DNA from: Nitrososphaeria archaeon
GTDB lineage: Archaea; Thermoproteota; Nitrososphaeria; Geothermarchaeales; JDFR-13
Reading direction: 5' to 3'
DNA: 64,000 bases
NCBI GenBank assembly: GCA_026982095.1
Contig: JALSHT010000005.1
Coordinates: 1-64,000, forward strand
The notes beneath the pieces were generated by a model. It did not search any database. It saw only the letters and a program-made list of their open reading frames with translations, and was not told the DNA's origin. This document shows positions 43,413-52,829 of this stretch, one piece after another. The stretch's first letter is position 1. Every line of letters begins with the position of its first letter. Both the position numbers and the translations under genes were made by a program.

Positions 43413-45197
43413 CTACTTAGTCTCTAAAAAGTAATATTCTCCCACCTCTTTTTGGAGCCTATCTAAGCGGCTATCTGGCTTGTTTATCCTGGGTCTTCCA
43501 CTGTGTCTATCCCTCCTAAGCGTTATTCCCACTTCTCTGAGGAAGGTGTTCATAGCGTCGAGTTTATGGAGTGGTGTAGTAGCCTTTCCCGATACACCTG
43601 GTTCTCCCGCAAATACTATTATCCTGTCTGAGACTGCGTCTATCATGATGAGATCGTGATCTATTACTGCAGCCGGCTTTCCATTTAGCTTTATAAACCT
43701 GTTTATGGCTGAGGCTAGGACCAGTCTATCCTCAACGTCAATGAATGCAGCTGGTTCATCGAGTAGGTAGAGATCAGCATCCATAAGTAGTGTGGCTGTG
43801 ACGTATAGTTTCTGCAACTCTCCACCTGACAGGTCAGATACTCTCCTATCCATCAGTTTATGTAGGTTCAAAGGTTTCAATAATCCGTCCATAGCTTGAC
43901 CCGATAATGCTTTTGATCCAACTTTTTCGATTAAGAATTCCTGGACTGTTCCATCATAATCCGGAGTTATGTATTGTGGCTTATAGGCTATCTTACCTGG
44001 TCCGACTATTATCTCTCCTTCATCAGGGTCTATCTCTCCAACTAACATTTTGAAGAATGTTGTCTTACCTATCGCGTTCTGCCCTACTATGCCGAGTACT
44101 TCACCATTGTATATCTCGCCCTCATCAACTGTTAGAGTGAATCCGTTCAGATTCTTCTTTAGCGTTGTATACTTTAGTATTGGCGTCTCATCAACTTTAT
44201 GGCTTGGGAGTGGCTTCTCAAATACAATTCTCTTATCCCTAAATCTTATGTTATCCCCTGGTATGTATCCATCTAGGAATATGTTTATGCCTGTACGTAC
44301 GCTCTCGTTCCTGGTGAATATCCCATATACTCCTGGATCTCCATAGACCACTGATATTTGATCACTTACATAGTCTAGAAATGCGAGGTCGTGGTCAACA
44401 AGTATGACGTATTTCCCTCTTCTTGCGTAGCTTGTTATAAGCCTTGCTATCTGCATCCTCTCGAATATATCGTTATAGCTGCTTGGCTCATCCAGTAGGT
44501 ATACGTCGGCATCCTTCAGTAAAGCAGCAGCTATCACAAGCCGTTGTGCCTCCCCACCAGATAGGTGTTTTATATCCTTATCCAATGAGTTCTTGAGGTT
44601 TAACGCGTCGACTATATAATCCATCTCTCCAAGTTCGTCTGCCTTCCTAAGCACATCTTTCACTACTCCCTTCACAGCCTTTCTAAGGAGGTATACTTCC
44701 TGTGGCTTATAGGATACCCGTATCTTTTGGTTATATAGGTCTCTAAAGTAATAGTATAGCTGTGTCCCAGAAAGGAATTCTAATACCTTATCCTGATCGG
44801 ATGATGCACTATATTCACCTAGATTAGGTATTAATCTACCAGATAGAATCTTTATCGCGGTAGACTTTCCTGTTCCGTTTCTCCCTATGATTCCTAAGAC
44901 CTGATTCTTGCTTGGAGTTGGGAGTCTAAAAAGTCTAAAGCCATTTATATCGTATTGGTGGATTAGGTCAGTCTCCAACTGCTGTGGTAGGTTAACGATG
45001 GTTATAGCATTAAAGGGACATTTATTGACACATATTCCGCATCCGATACATAAGGGTTCGTTTATTATCGGTTCTCCATCTATGAATTCTACAGCCATTA
45101 TTCCCATTTTTACGGGTGGGCAAAATCTTTGACATTCGTGATTACATTTATCTGGGTTGCATATGTCTCTATCTATAACTGCTACTCTTAACACCAC
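43413..45197 (-). CDS. abce1: ABCE1/RLI ribosome recycling factor
   Basis: 594 residues. The N-terminal iron-sulfur domain has CNPDKCNHECQRFCP and CIGCGICVNKCPFNAI, eight cysteines for two 4Fe-4S clusters. NBD1 has Walker A GRNGTGKST and signature LSGGEAQRLVIAAAL, with VYLLDEPSSYND; NBD2 has GQNAIGKTTFFK, LSGGELQKLYVTATL and LYLLDEPAAFID. The hinge region is present. It splits post-termination ribosomes with aPelota/aRF1. Slight variation (LSGGE in place of LSGGEL/Q) is normal. Confidence 0.97.
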   Translation of the reverse strand: MVLRVAVIDRDICNPDKCNHECQRFCPPVKMGIMAVEFIDGEPIINEPLCIGCGICVNKCPFNAITIVNLPQQLETDLIHQYDINGFRLFRLPTPSKNQVLGIIGRNGTGKSTAIKILSGRLIPNLGEYSASSDQDKVLEFLSGTQLYYYFRDLYNQKIRVSYKPQEVYLLRKAVKGVVKDVLRKADELGEMDYIVDALNLKNSLDKDIKHLSGGEAQRLVIAAALLKDADVYLLDEPSSYNDIFERMQIARLITSYARRGKYVILVDHDLAFLDYVSDQISVVYGDPGVYGIFTRNESVRTGINIFLDGYIPGDNIRFRDKRIVFEKPLPSHKVDETPILKYTTLKKNLNGFTLTVDEGEIYNGEVLGIVGQNAIGKTTFFKMLVGEIDPDEGEIIVGPGKIAYKPQYITPDYDGTVQEFLIEKVGSKALSGQAMDGLLKPLNLHKLMDRRVSDLSGGELQKLYVTATLLMDADLYLLDEPAAFIDVEDRLVLASAINRFIKLNGKPAAVIDHDLIMIDAVSDRIIVFAGEPGVSGKATTPLHKLDAMNTFLREVGITLRRDRHSGRPRINKPDSRLDRLQKEVGEYYFLETK

Positions 45198-45308
45198 TAC
45201 GATCAGCCTCCTATGACTATTGTGTCCAATCTAGCATGGGTACCATAAGGTTATTTTTAACATATATATATTGGATGTATGGATAAATTTCTGTCTGGTG
45301 TCTATTTT

Positions 45309-45965
45309 ATGAGTTCTAATGATAGGAGGGTTGATGCGGCTTCTGCTCTTAAATGGAGTATGGATAATCTAATGAAGGATAACGTTATTTGGCTGTATCC
45401 AGTAGGTTTGTCCTTTGTAAATGCCATACTATTGTTGATGTTGGCTAGGCCCAATGAATTTTCTATTACTATAGTGTTTCTACTGTCTCTGATTGTGAGT
45501 ATAGCTATATTCATCTTTATGCTTATCAGTGCTAAAATGTTCGTACAGATATATAAAGATGGATCATTAAACTTTGAGTCTGCTAAGAACGAGGTGATGT
45601 CTAACATCGGTAGCTATCTGTTGGTTGGTATATTGGGATTAGTTATAAGTATACTAGTCATTACAGTGCCTATTACGCTGTTACTAATAGTGTATTCAGT
45701 GTTTTATCCTCCTAACGAGATAGGTAAGAACTTAGATCGTAGCATAAAGATGCTTACTAATAACTTTTCTAATGTCGCCCTACTCGCTATACTCGCTATT
45801 GTGAGTGGACTGTTGATGGCTCTCACCCGTGGGTTGATAGATCTAATTATTGATCCGCTGGCTACATTCATTAACATATTGGTTTTAGGTGGCTTCACAT
45901 ATCTGGTTGCGGAGTCCGAGCATATTGGGGATACTAAGGATATGGAGGGTTTTAGTGAACAGTGA
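45309..45965 (+). CDS. multi-pass membrane protein, 218 aa
   Basis: From ATG 45309 a ~25-residue amphipathic segment (AASALKWSMDNLMKDNVIWLYP) precedes about six hydrophobic helices. NVIWLYPVGLSFVNAILLLM, IVFLLSLIVSIAIFIFMLIS, YLLVGILGLVISILVITV and LLAILAIVSGLLMALT are clear. The pattern is like archaeal DUF-type glycerophosphoryl-diesterase-domain or DUF4013 membrane proteins, but I cannot assign it. A TATA-like TATATATATT (about 45262-45271) upstream favours the ATG at 45309 over 45279. Confidence 0.68.
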   Translation: MSSNDRRVDAASALKWSMDNLMKDNVIWLYPVGLSFVNAILLLMLARPNEFSITIVFLLSLIVSIAIFIFMLISAKMFVQIYKDGSLNFESAKNEVMSNIGSYLLVGILGLVISILVITVPITLLLIVYSVFYPPNEIGKNLDRSIKMLTNNFSNVALLAILAIVSGLLMALTRGLIDLIIDPLATFINILVLGGFTYLVAESEHIGDTKDMEGFSEQ

Positions 45966-46030
45966 TTAACCCTCCTCCTAAATAAAAGTTTTTCTCACCC
46001 CTCTTCATCCAATCTCTTAATGGATGTTTT

Positions 46031-48658
46031 ATGGGGGTTGTTATGAAGCCATTGACTAAAGAGGAGCTTCTTAAAATACTTGATCCAGATGTGGCTAAAT
46101 GGTTCTCTAGATTTAAAGATTTAACTCCTCCTCAACGACTGGGCCTACCCCATATTATAAGGGGGAGGAACGTGTTGATAACGTCTCCAACAGGTTCGGG
46201 GAAAACGTTGACTGCATTCCTATATATTATTAGTGAGTTATACAAGCTGGCTAAGGAGGGGAAGTTGAGAGATGGTGTGTATGTCATCTATGTATCTCCA
46301 CTGAGAAGTCTAAACAATGATATCGAGCGTAATTTGAGGTATCCACTTAGGGAGATTGAGTATATTATTAGGGATAGGGGTGATAAACCTCCGAATATTA
46401 GGATAGGCAATAGAACCGGCGATACTCCACAGTCAGTGAGGAGCAGAATGTTGAGAAATCCTCCACATATATTGATTACTACCCCGGAGTCCCTAGCTCT
46501 AATGATTACAGCTCCTAAATTTAGAGAGAGGCTCAAGACGGTCAAATGGGTTATTATTGATGAGGTCCACAGCCTATGTGAAAATAAACGGGGTGTCCAT
46601 CTAACACTGTCTCTGGAGAGGCTGGAGGAGCTTGTGGAGGGAGATATTGTTAGAATTGGTTTGTCTGCTACGATACATCCTCTAGATGAGGTGGCTAAAT
46701 TCCTAGTGGGATACGATGATGAGGGAAGGCCAAGGGATTGTGAGATCGTGGATGCTAGGTTTGTAAAGGATATGTCCCTATATCTAGTCTCTCCCGTTAA
46801 GGACTTGGTAAATTCGGATGCAGAGTATAGAAATAGGAGGTTGTATGAGTTTTTAGGGGATGTCATTAGGAGTCATAGAACAACGTTGGTATTTACAAAT
46901 ACTAGGAGTGGGGCTGAGAGGGTAGCGTATAATCTGGTGAGGCTAGGTATTGTTAAGGAGGATGAGCTGGGCGTTCATCATAGCAGTTTATCTAGAGAGG
47001 TTAGGTTCGATATTGAAGACAGGTTGAAGAGGGGGGAGGTTAAATGTGTAGTGACAAGCACTAGTTTGGAGTTAGGTATTGATATTGGATATATCGATGC
47101 TGTTGTTCAGATCGGTTCTCCAAAAAGCATTAGTAGAGGGTTACAGAGGATAGGGAGGAGTGGTCACAGCCTTGATAAGGTGTCGAAGGGTTACTTTGTA
47201 TGTCTAGAGCTTGACGATCTCATTGAGGATGGTGTCTTAATCTCTGAGGCTTATATGGGTAGGTTGGATAGAGTATATATCCCTAAGAAGCCTTTGGATG
47301 TGCTTGCTCAACACATTGTTGGTATGGCTCTTGAGAGGAGGTGGAAGGTGGAGGAGGCTTATCGGGTTGTTAAAAGGGCCTATCCATATAGGACTCTCTC
47401 TCTAGATGAGTTTATTAGTGTCCTAAGGTATTTGAGTGGAAGGTTTGGCCTGGAAGACTATAGGGTATATGGTAAAATATGGTTTGATGAAGAGTCTATG
47501 GAGTTTGGTAGGAGGGGGAGGTATCTTAGGGCGATTTACTCTATGAATATAGGAACGATACCTGAAAATATGCATATGGTGGTGTATTCGGGAAGAAGTA
47601 GGATTGGGTTGTTAGAGGAGGAGTTTGTCGAGCATTTAGACGTTGGGGACATATTCGTTCTCTCAGGTAGGACGTATAGGTATCTGGGTTCTAAAGGGGA
47701 TAAAGTGTATGTAGAGCCTGCAGATGGTAAGAGGCCCACGGTCCCCTCATGGATATCTGAGATGCTTCCACTCTCTTTCGATCTGGGGGAGGCAATTTCG
47801 AAATACAGGTATATACTATATAAGATGGCTGTTAATGGTATGGAGGGTCATGCTAGGGAGTTTATAGTTAGATATATGAGGGCTGATAAATACTCAGCCG
47901 AAAATATGGTTAAATATATTGATCTACAAGCCAAGTTCCTGAAGAGGATTGGTGTGGATGTATTTCACTCTCCAAATAACATCATTGTGGAGAGATATGT
48001 GAATGAGGAGGATGGGTTGTTATATATTATATTTCACGGTGTCTTTGGGAGGAGGGTAAACAGTGTCCTGGCTAGGGCATATGCATATACCGCTAGGGAG
48101 GTTTTGGATACTTCTATAAAAGTATTGATTGATGACCACGCTTTTGGGATTGCCTATCCATATAGATTGTCTGAGGAGGGGAGGGAGATATGGGATATCA
48201 TTAAGGGTGTCTCTAGCGATAATGTTAGAGATATAGTGTCTAAAGCAGTCTTAAATAGTCAGTACGTTAGGAGGATATTTAGGCATGTTGCCAATAGGGG
48301 TTTGATGATTCTAAGGTATTATAAGGGTAGAAAGACGAGATTAACAAGACAGCAGTTAAATAGTGAGGCCATATTTGACTTTATAAAAGGTATGGAGAAC
48401 TTCCCCCTACTGAGGGAGGCTGTTAGAGAGGTTATTGAGGACAAGATGGATGTCATCAATGCTGAAAAGGTTTTGAAGGATATTGAGATAGGTGTTAGAC
48501 GATTTATAATTGCTGATCAATATGACATGCCATCCCCGTTTGCACATGGGTTAATATTGAGGGCTATGGAGGATGTTGTTTTGATGGAGGATCGTGTCAA
48601 GATTCTTCAAAGATTCTTTAATAACGTTTTGATTAGGGTGGGTAGGGATGAAGACTAA
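46031..48658 (+). CDS. lhr: Lhr-family superfamily 2 DNA/RNA helicase
   Basis: 875 residues, the Lhr-core length. Helicase motifs: I TSPTGSGKTLTAFL, Ia YVSPLRSLNNDI, II VIIDEVHSL, III RIGLSATIHPLDEV, V LELGIDIGYID and VI GLQRIGRSGHSLDK. The C-terminal half carries the winged-helix and Lhr domains (GTIPENMHMVVYSGRSRIG, VEHLDVGDIFVLSGRTYRY). Archaeal Lhr proteins unwind forked DNA and RNA:DNA hybrids in repair. The start is GTG 46031 or ATG 46043. The phosphoesterase gene starts inside its last 11 bases. Confidence 0.95.
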   Translation: MGVVMKPLTKEELLKILDPDVAKWFSRFKDLTPPQRLGLPHIIRGRNVLITSPTGSGKTLTAFLYIISELYKLAKEGKLRDGVYVIYVSPLRSLNNDIERNLRYPLREIEYIIRDRGDKPPNIRIGNRTGDTPQSVRSRMLRNPPHILITTPESLALMITAPKFRERLKTVKWVIIDEVHSLCENKRGVHLTLSLERLEELVEGDIVRIGLSATIHPLDEVAKFLVGYDDEGRPRDCEIVDARFVKDMSLYLVSPVKDLVNSDAEYRNRRLYEFLGDVIRSHRTTLVFTNTRSGAERVAYNLVRLGIVKEDELGVHHSSLSREVRFDIEDRLKRGEVKCVVTSTSLELGIDIGYIDAVVQIGSPKSISRGLQRIGRSGHSLDKVSKGYFVCLELDDLIEDGVLISEAYMGRLDRVYIPKKPLDVLAQHIVGMALERRWKVEEAYRVVKRAYPYRTLSLDEFISVLRYLSGRFGLEDYRVYGKIWFDEESMEFGRRGRYLRAIYSMNIGTIPENMHMVVYSGRSRIGLLEEEFVEHLDVGDIFVLSGRTYRYLGSKGDKVYVEPADGKRPTVPSWISEMLPLSFDLGEAISKYRYILYKMAVNGMEGHAREFIVRYMRADKYSAENMVKYIDLQAKFLKRIGVDVFHSPNNIIVERYVNEEDGLLYIIFHGVFGRRVNSVLARAYAYTAREVLDTSIKVLIDDHAFGIAYPYRLSEEGREIWDIIKGVSSDNVRDIVSKAVLNSQYVRRIFRHVANRGLMILRYYKGRKTRLTRQQLNSEAIFDFIKGMENFPLLREAVREVIEDKMDVINAEKVLKDIEIGVRRFIIADQYDMPSPFAHGLILRAMEDVVLMEDRVKILQRFFNNVLIRVGRDED

Positions 48659-49397
48659 ACTTTATAATGACCTATATATTGCTGATCCCTGGCCCGCTGC
48701 GTATATAGGCAGTGCAAATGCTCTTATAGTGTCTGATTTACACCTGGGTATAGAGGGTTATTTAGAGGATGAAGGTATTTTCCTTCCACGAGGTGTTAGT
48801 AGGGCTACGTCTGAAATAGTGTTTAGAGCGGTAGAGGATTATGATCCTGATGTTCTAGTGATAAATGGTGATGTTAAGCACTCGTTTGGATTGCTTAAAT
48901 CTGCTGAGTGGAGAGAGTTGAAAGAGTTTTTCGGCTTGCTTAAGGATAAATATGGTTTGGAGGTGTATGTAGTTAGGGGGAATCATGATAATTATCTTGG
49001 AGTAGTCCTAGATAAATTTGGCTTTAAGTTTTTCGAGAGGCTTGATCTAAACAATTATACCATTATACATGGTCATGAAGACATTGATTTGGATGAGTTG
49101 GGTGAGACAGTCATAATAGGTCATGAACATCCAAGTATAGTAATAAGGGACGAAGCTGGTGGAAAGTATAAATATAAGTGTTTCTTATGGGGTGAGTTCG
49201 AGGGAATCAATGTATTAGTGCTTCCGCCTGTCTCCGAAATATCTAGTGGGACGAATTACAACGACTATGAGTTGGTTGAACCTATGTCCCCTATCCTCAA
49301 GAAGTTGGATATTGGAAAGTTTATACCATATGCTATTATTGTTGGTGAGGGAGTATACAAGTTTCCGCCTCTGAATATACTTAGGAATATTCTCTAG
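48648..49397 (+). CDS. metallophosphoesterase (COG1407, Lhr-associated)
   Basis: 249 residues. Calcineurin-type motifs in order: VSDLHLGIEGYL, VLVINGDVKHSFG, VVRGNHDNYLG, TIIHGHEDIDL and VIIGHEHPSIV. The family is repeatedly linked to Lhr helicases in archaea and in a bacterial repair cluster with ligase and MBL exonuclease; bacterial members are DNA/RNA phosphodiesterases. The start codon lies inside the lhr gene, so the two are coupled. The C-terminus (PYAIIVGEGVYKFPPLNILRN) is family-typical. Confidence 0.9.
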   Translation: MKTKLYNDLYIADPWPAAYIGSANALIVSDLHLGIEGYLEDEGIFLPRGVSRATSEIVFRAVEDYDPDVLVINGDVKHSFGLLKSAEWRELKEFFGLLKDKYGLEVYVVRGNHDNYLGVVLDKFGFKFFERLDLNNYTIIHGHEDIDLDELGETVIIGHEHPSIVIRDEAGGKYKYKCFLWGEFEGINVLVLPPVSEISSGTNYNDYELVEPMSPILKKLDIGKFIPYAIIVGEGVYKFPPLNILRNIL

Positions 49398-49624
49398 AGA
49401 TAATCATGTCTAAATGTGTAGTTATTTAATCAAATAGTGTAGAGGAAACGCCTAGTCTTATCTACTATAAAACCTTCACGCATCATAATCTGGCTATGAA
49501 AAACTAATCGATGGATCCCCTAGTGGATAAGGTTATTACCGAGTTGAATAGCGATGTATATAGACATCATCTATTAAACCCTAGATGGAATACAATTGGT
49601 TATTTAACTGACGGTGAATAATTT
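49398..49624. other. 227-base spacer between the phosphoesterase and HMG-CoA synthase genes
   Basis: This is one of the two longest spacers. It holds a TATA-like GGTTATTTAACTG (49598-49610) about 25 bases before the HMG-CoA synthase ATG, consistent with a leaderless transcript. An open frame of 36 codons (49511-49621) has no ribosome-binding site. No tRNA or convincing C/D boxes are seen. The rest is unexplained. Confidence 0.5.
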
Positions 49625-50662
49625 ATGAGGCCCTCGACCGATGTAGGTATATACGGCTATGGTGCATATATACCAAGATACTTTCTGGAGAATAGTGAGA
49701 TTGCGGGACTCTGGGGTAGAGACTCTACGCCGATCAAGAGGAAGAGTTTCCCCAATTATGATGAGGACACTATCACCATTTCGTATGAGGCGGCTTCCAT
49801 AGCCATCAAATCATCCAAGGTAGATGTTAGCCGCATCGGAGCCATCTTTATAGGGAGTGAGTCCAAGCCTTATGCGGTTAAGCCGAGTGGGACTGTGGTT
49901 GCTGAGGCGCTTGGGTTACCTAGAACTATATTATCTGCTGATTATGAGTTTGCCTGTAAGGCTGGGTCTGAGGCTATGCAAACAGTGTTTGGACTTGTAT
50001 CATCAGGTATGATTGATTATGGAATCGCTATCGGGGCTGATACTGCACAAGGTAAACCTGGGGATGAGTTGGAGTATACAGCTGCCGCGGGTGGTGCGGC
50101 ATATATTATATCTAGGGTATCAGAGGGTGTTATAGCCAAGCTGGAGGCTTCCTACACCTATGTTTCGGATACGGCTGATTTCTGGAGGAGGTCTGGTGAG
50201 GACTATCCAAGGCACCTATATAGGTTTACTGGTGAACCAGCATATTTTCATCATATAATCTCCTCTGTTAATGGGCTTTTTGAGGAGTATGGGTATGAAC
50301 CCAAGGATTTTAGATATGCTGTGTTTCATATGCCTAACTACAAGTTTCCCACTAGGGTTGCTAGGAAGCTGGGGTTTACAATGGATCAGATAAAACCAGG
50401 GTTGGTAGTGGCTCTAGTAGGAAATACATATAGTGGTTCTAGCCTGCTTGGTTTAGCAGCCACCTTTGATGTTGCAGAGCCTGGTGATAAAATATTATTG
50501 GCTTCATTCGGGTCTGGGGCAGGTAGTGACTCTATAGTGTTTGAGGTGACTGATTTGATTGATGAGAGGAGGATGAGTCCTCCTGTATCTAAGATGATAG
50601 ATAGGATGGTGCCTGGAGATTACTCGACATATTCGATATATAGGGATATCTTGAAGAGGTGA
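49625..50662 (+). CDS. mvaS: hydroxymethylglutaryl-CoA synthase
   Basis: 345 residues, archaeal HMGCS. The catalytic Cys is in ADYEFACKAGSEAMQT (near residue 115), catalytic His in YAVFHMPNYKFPTR, and the Glu loop in EVRSVSEGED-like ESYAAS positions is represented by NYDEDTITISYEAA. GYGAYIPRYFLE begins the thiolase fold. It condenses acetoacetyl-CoA with acetyl-CoA for mevalonate and archaeal lipid synthesis. It is first in the HMGCS-thiolase-DUF35 operon, which encodes a channelled complex. Confidence 0.95.
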   Translation: MRPSTDVGIYGYGAYIPRYFLENSEIAGLWGRDSTPIKRKSFPNYDEDTITISYEAASIAIKSSKVDVSRIGAIFIGSESKPYAVKPSGTVVAEALGLPRTILSADYEFACKAGSEAMQTVFGLVSSGMIDYGIAIGADTAQGKPGDELEYTAAAGGAAYIISRVSEGVIAKLEASYTYVSDTADFWRRSGEDYPRHLYRFTGEPAYFHHIISSVNGLFEEYGYEPKDFRYAVFHMPNYKFPTRVARKLGFTMDQIKPGLVVALVGNTYSGSSLLGLAATFDVAEPGDKILLASFGSGAGSDSIVFEVTDLIDERRMSPPVSKMIDRMVPGDYSTYSIYRDILKR

Positions 50663-50669
50663 TGTTTAG

Positions 50670-51821
50670 ATGGGAGTGCCTGTAGTAGCATCTATAGGAT
50701 ATACTAAGGTCTCGGAGCATTGGGGTGAGGGTCTCGAGGGTCTCTCACATATGGCTTTGGAGATGCTGTTGAATGATCTGCCATCTCTGGAGCTGGATGC
50801 CATATATGTAGGTACTGCATTATCAGGTTTCTATGAGCTTCAGATGTCATTAGCCAGTCATATAGCTGACTTGATATGCGAGTACGATGTTACAGTGTCT
50901 AACTTCGAGGCGGGGGGAGCATCATCTGCCCAAGCCCTGTTTAACGCTATCCTAGGTATTAAATCAGGTGTTTACAAGGCTGTCCTGATTGGGGGTGTGG
51001 AGAAGATGAGTGATGAGATGCCTCATAGGATACAGAGGGGGATGTCTCTAGTGGAAAACTCTTTCCTAGTAGACTACAGTGGTTTAACTGAGATCTCTCT
51101 ACATGCTCTTCTAGCGAAGATGTATATTAAAGAGTATGGTGTTGATAGGGGTATGATTTCATATCTCCCCGTTATAGAGCATGAGAATGCGTCCAGAGCC
51201 TCCCACGCCCAGTTTAGAAATAAGATTTCTATAGAGACAATACTCAACGCTCCCTATATAGCTGATCCCTTGACTATCTTCGATGTTACCGCCCCCGGTG
51301 ATGGGGCTGCTTACATACTTGTCATGGATGAATCCCAGGCAAAATCAATTGGTGTGGATTACGTCAAGATATCTGGTTATGGATCTGCTTCTCAGCCTTC
51401 TCACATGCTTACCCGGACCTCACCATTATTCTTCAGTGCATCGTCTAGGGCCGTTGAGAAGGCTCTAGACATGGCTAATGTGGAGATAAGTGATATTGGG
51501 GTTATAGAGATGTATAACCAGTCATCTATAGCGGGGGCAGTCCTTCTGGAGTCTATTGGAGTGGCTGAGAGGGGAGGTGTAGGTGAGCTTCTAAAAGATG
51601 GGTATTTCAGTATATCAGGTGATAAGCCAGTAAATACGTTTGGGGGTGCAAAGGCCAGAGGTGATCCTAAGGGTGCCACTACCATGTATCAGGTTGTTGA
51701 AGGCTTTCTCCAGTTATTGGGTAAGGCGGGTGAGAACCAAGTTAGTAATGTGGATAGGGTTTTGGTTCACTCCATGGTTGGTTTGGACATCAGTTCATAT
51801 GCTTATGTATTGGAGGTGTGA
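50670..51821 (+). CDS. thiolase-family protein without the catalytic Cys and His
   Basis: 383 residues, thiolase fold, located where archaeal acetyl-CoA acetyltransferase normally sits. The catalytic Cys motif VESACASG is replaced by NFEAGGASSAQA, with Gly at position 83. The HDCF segment reads EMYNQSSIAG. The GHP motif in GGxKAKGHPxGATG reads GGAKARGDPKGATT, with Asp 332 for His. The segment that usually carries the third catalytic residue reads VLVHSMVGLDISS. Shape-preserving parts (LIGGVEKMSDEM, GAAYILVMDESQA) remain. It may be a structural member of the complex or bind a ligand; thiolase activity is not expected. Confidence 0.85.
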   Translation: MGVPVVASIGYTKVSEHWGEGLEGLSHMALEMLLNDLPSLELDAIYVGTALSGFYELQMSLASHIADLICEYDVTVSNFEAGGASSAQALFNAILGIKSGVYKAVLIGGVEKMSDEMPHRIQRGMSLVENSFLVDYSGLTEISLHALLAKMYIKEYGVDRGMISYLPVIEHENASRASHAQFRNKISIETILNAPYIADPLTIFDVTAPGDGAAYILVMDESQAKSIGVDYVKISGYGSASQPSHMLTRTSPLFFSASSRAVEKALDMANVEISDIGVIEMYNQSSIAGAVLLESIGVAERGGVGELLKDGYFSISGDKPVNTFGGAKARGDPKGATTMYQVVEGFLQLLGKAGENQVSNVDRVLVHSMVGLDISSYAYVLEV

Positions 51822-51824
51822 GCT

Positions 51825-52208
51825 ATGACTGAAGTCAGCGATTGGAGATATAGAGAGAATAGGTATAGGCTTCTAGGCTCTAGATGCGACTCATGTGGCG
51901 AGGCTTATTACCCACCTAGGAAGAAGTGTGTGAAGTGTGGAGGTGTTTTATCTCCATACCAGCTCCCTAGGAGAGGTGTCGTGGAGCACTTCACTATGGT
52001 GAAGGCTCTACCCGATAGATATAACCGTTACAAGCCATATTATCTAGCTATCATACGCCTGGATGACGGTACTAAGGTATTCGGTATCTTGACTGATATT
52101 GATGAGCCTAGTGATGGGATGGAGGTGGAGGCTACTCTTAGGAAGCTGTTTATCTATGGAGAGGATGGGAAGATTATTTACGGAGTCAAGTTTAGGCCTC
52201 TCCTCTAA
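51825..52208 (+). CDS. DUF35 OB-fold/zinc-ribbon acyl-CoA-binding protein
   Basis: 127 residues. N-terminal helix WRYRENRYRLLGSRCD, rubredoxin-like zinc ribbon CDSCGEAYYPPRKKCVKCGG, and a C-terminal OB fold. Known archaeal homologues scaffold thiolase and HMG-CoA synthase into a complex, share the CoA pocket and allow acetoacetyl-CoA channelling. It starts four bases after the thiolase-like gene (whose GAGGTGTGAG end provides the ribosome-binding sequence). Its end overlaps a convergent unknown gene by 17 bases. Confidence 0.93.
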   Translation: MTEVSDWRYRENRYRLLGSRCDSCGEAYYPPRKKCVKCGGVLSPYQLPRRGVVEHFTMVKALPDRYNRYKPYYLAIIRLDDGTKVFGILTDIDEPSDGMEVEATLRKLFIYGEDGKIIYGVKFRPLL

Positions 52209-52782
52209 TCTTCTCCTCCTCATACTTTTTTAATACCCACCTGACTTTTCCAATGGAGTCCCTCCTCCTATGCATCTCTCCATTATCTCTAATCTCTATC
52301 CTCGTTATAACGCCATCCTCATCTATGATGTTAAAGGTGAATCTGTCCTCAGGCTTTCTCAACCCCTTCTCAATCTCCTCCATATCCTTAAGCATCTCCC
52401 CCCTTAACCTATTTTCTAGGAACCTGGTTATGAGGCTGTGGTCTCTGTTGAGGCCGAACTCTTTATCGATGAGAATCACTATCCCCTTCTCATAATGCTC
52501 TGCCCACGCTATCGGGCGTCCTCTATAGGTGTATATTACCTCTTTTCTATATGGCTTCTTAGTCTGGATGGGTGTAGACTGTTCTTTAACAACCTTCTCC
52601 CTGGTTTCCCCACCTTGTCTACTGATCTCTTTAGCTGTGGAGAATGTCTTCTCTGATATCAGATTCTCAAGGGTATCTAAATACCTCCGTAATCTACTTA
52701 GCTCATCCTCCAACTCATTAACCTTTCTTTCCAGATATTTTCTAAGTTCCTCCAATTCTTTGAATTCATCCAAGCCGAACAC
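52192..52782 (-). CDS. coiled-coil protein, 196 aa, unknown function
   Basis: The N-terminal ~50 residues form a strong leucine-rich coiled coil (ELEELRKYLERKVNELEDEL). A polar linker follows (about 50-80). The C-terminal ~110 residues make a small domain: VIYTYRGRPIAWAEHYEKG, IVILIDKEFGLNRDHSLI, FTFNIIDEDGVITRIEIRDNG. I do not know this family. It converges on the DUF35 gene. Codon usage looks native. Confidence 0.62.
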   Translation of the reverse strand: MFGLDEFKELEELRKYLERKVNELEDELSRLRRYLDTLENLISEKTFSTAKEISRQGGETREKVVKEQSTPIQTKKPYRKEVIYTYRGRPIAWAEHYEKGIVILIDKEFGLNRDHSLITRFLENRLRGEMLKDMEEIEKGLRKPEDRFTFNIIDEDGVITRIEIRDNGEMHRRRDSIGKVRWVLKKYEEEKIRGEA

Positions 52783-52829
52783 CCATATTTATCTGAGGTA
52801 AGATACATAATAAATAGTTATTGTGGGAG

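Noticed and set aside
49511..49621. 36-codon open frame beginning ATG 49511
   Set aside because: No ribosome-binding sequence, it ends over the HMG-CoA synthase promoter, and the peptide shows no recognisable feature.
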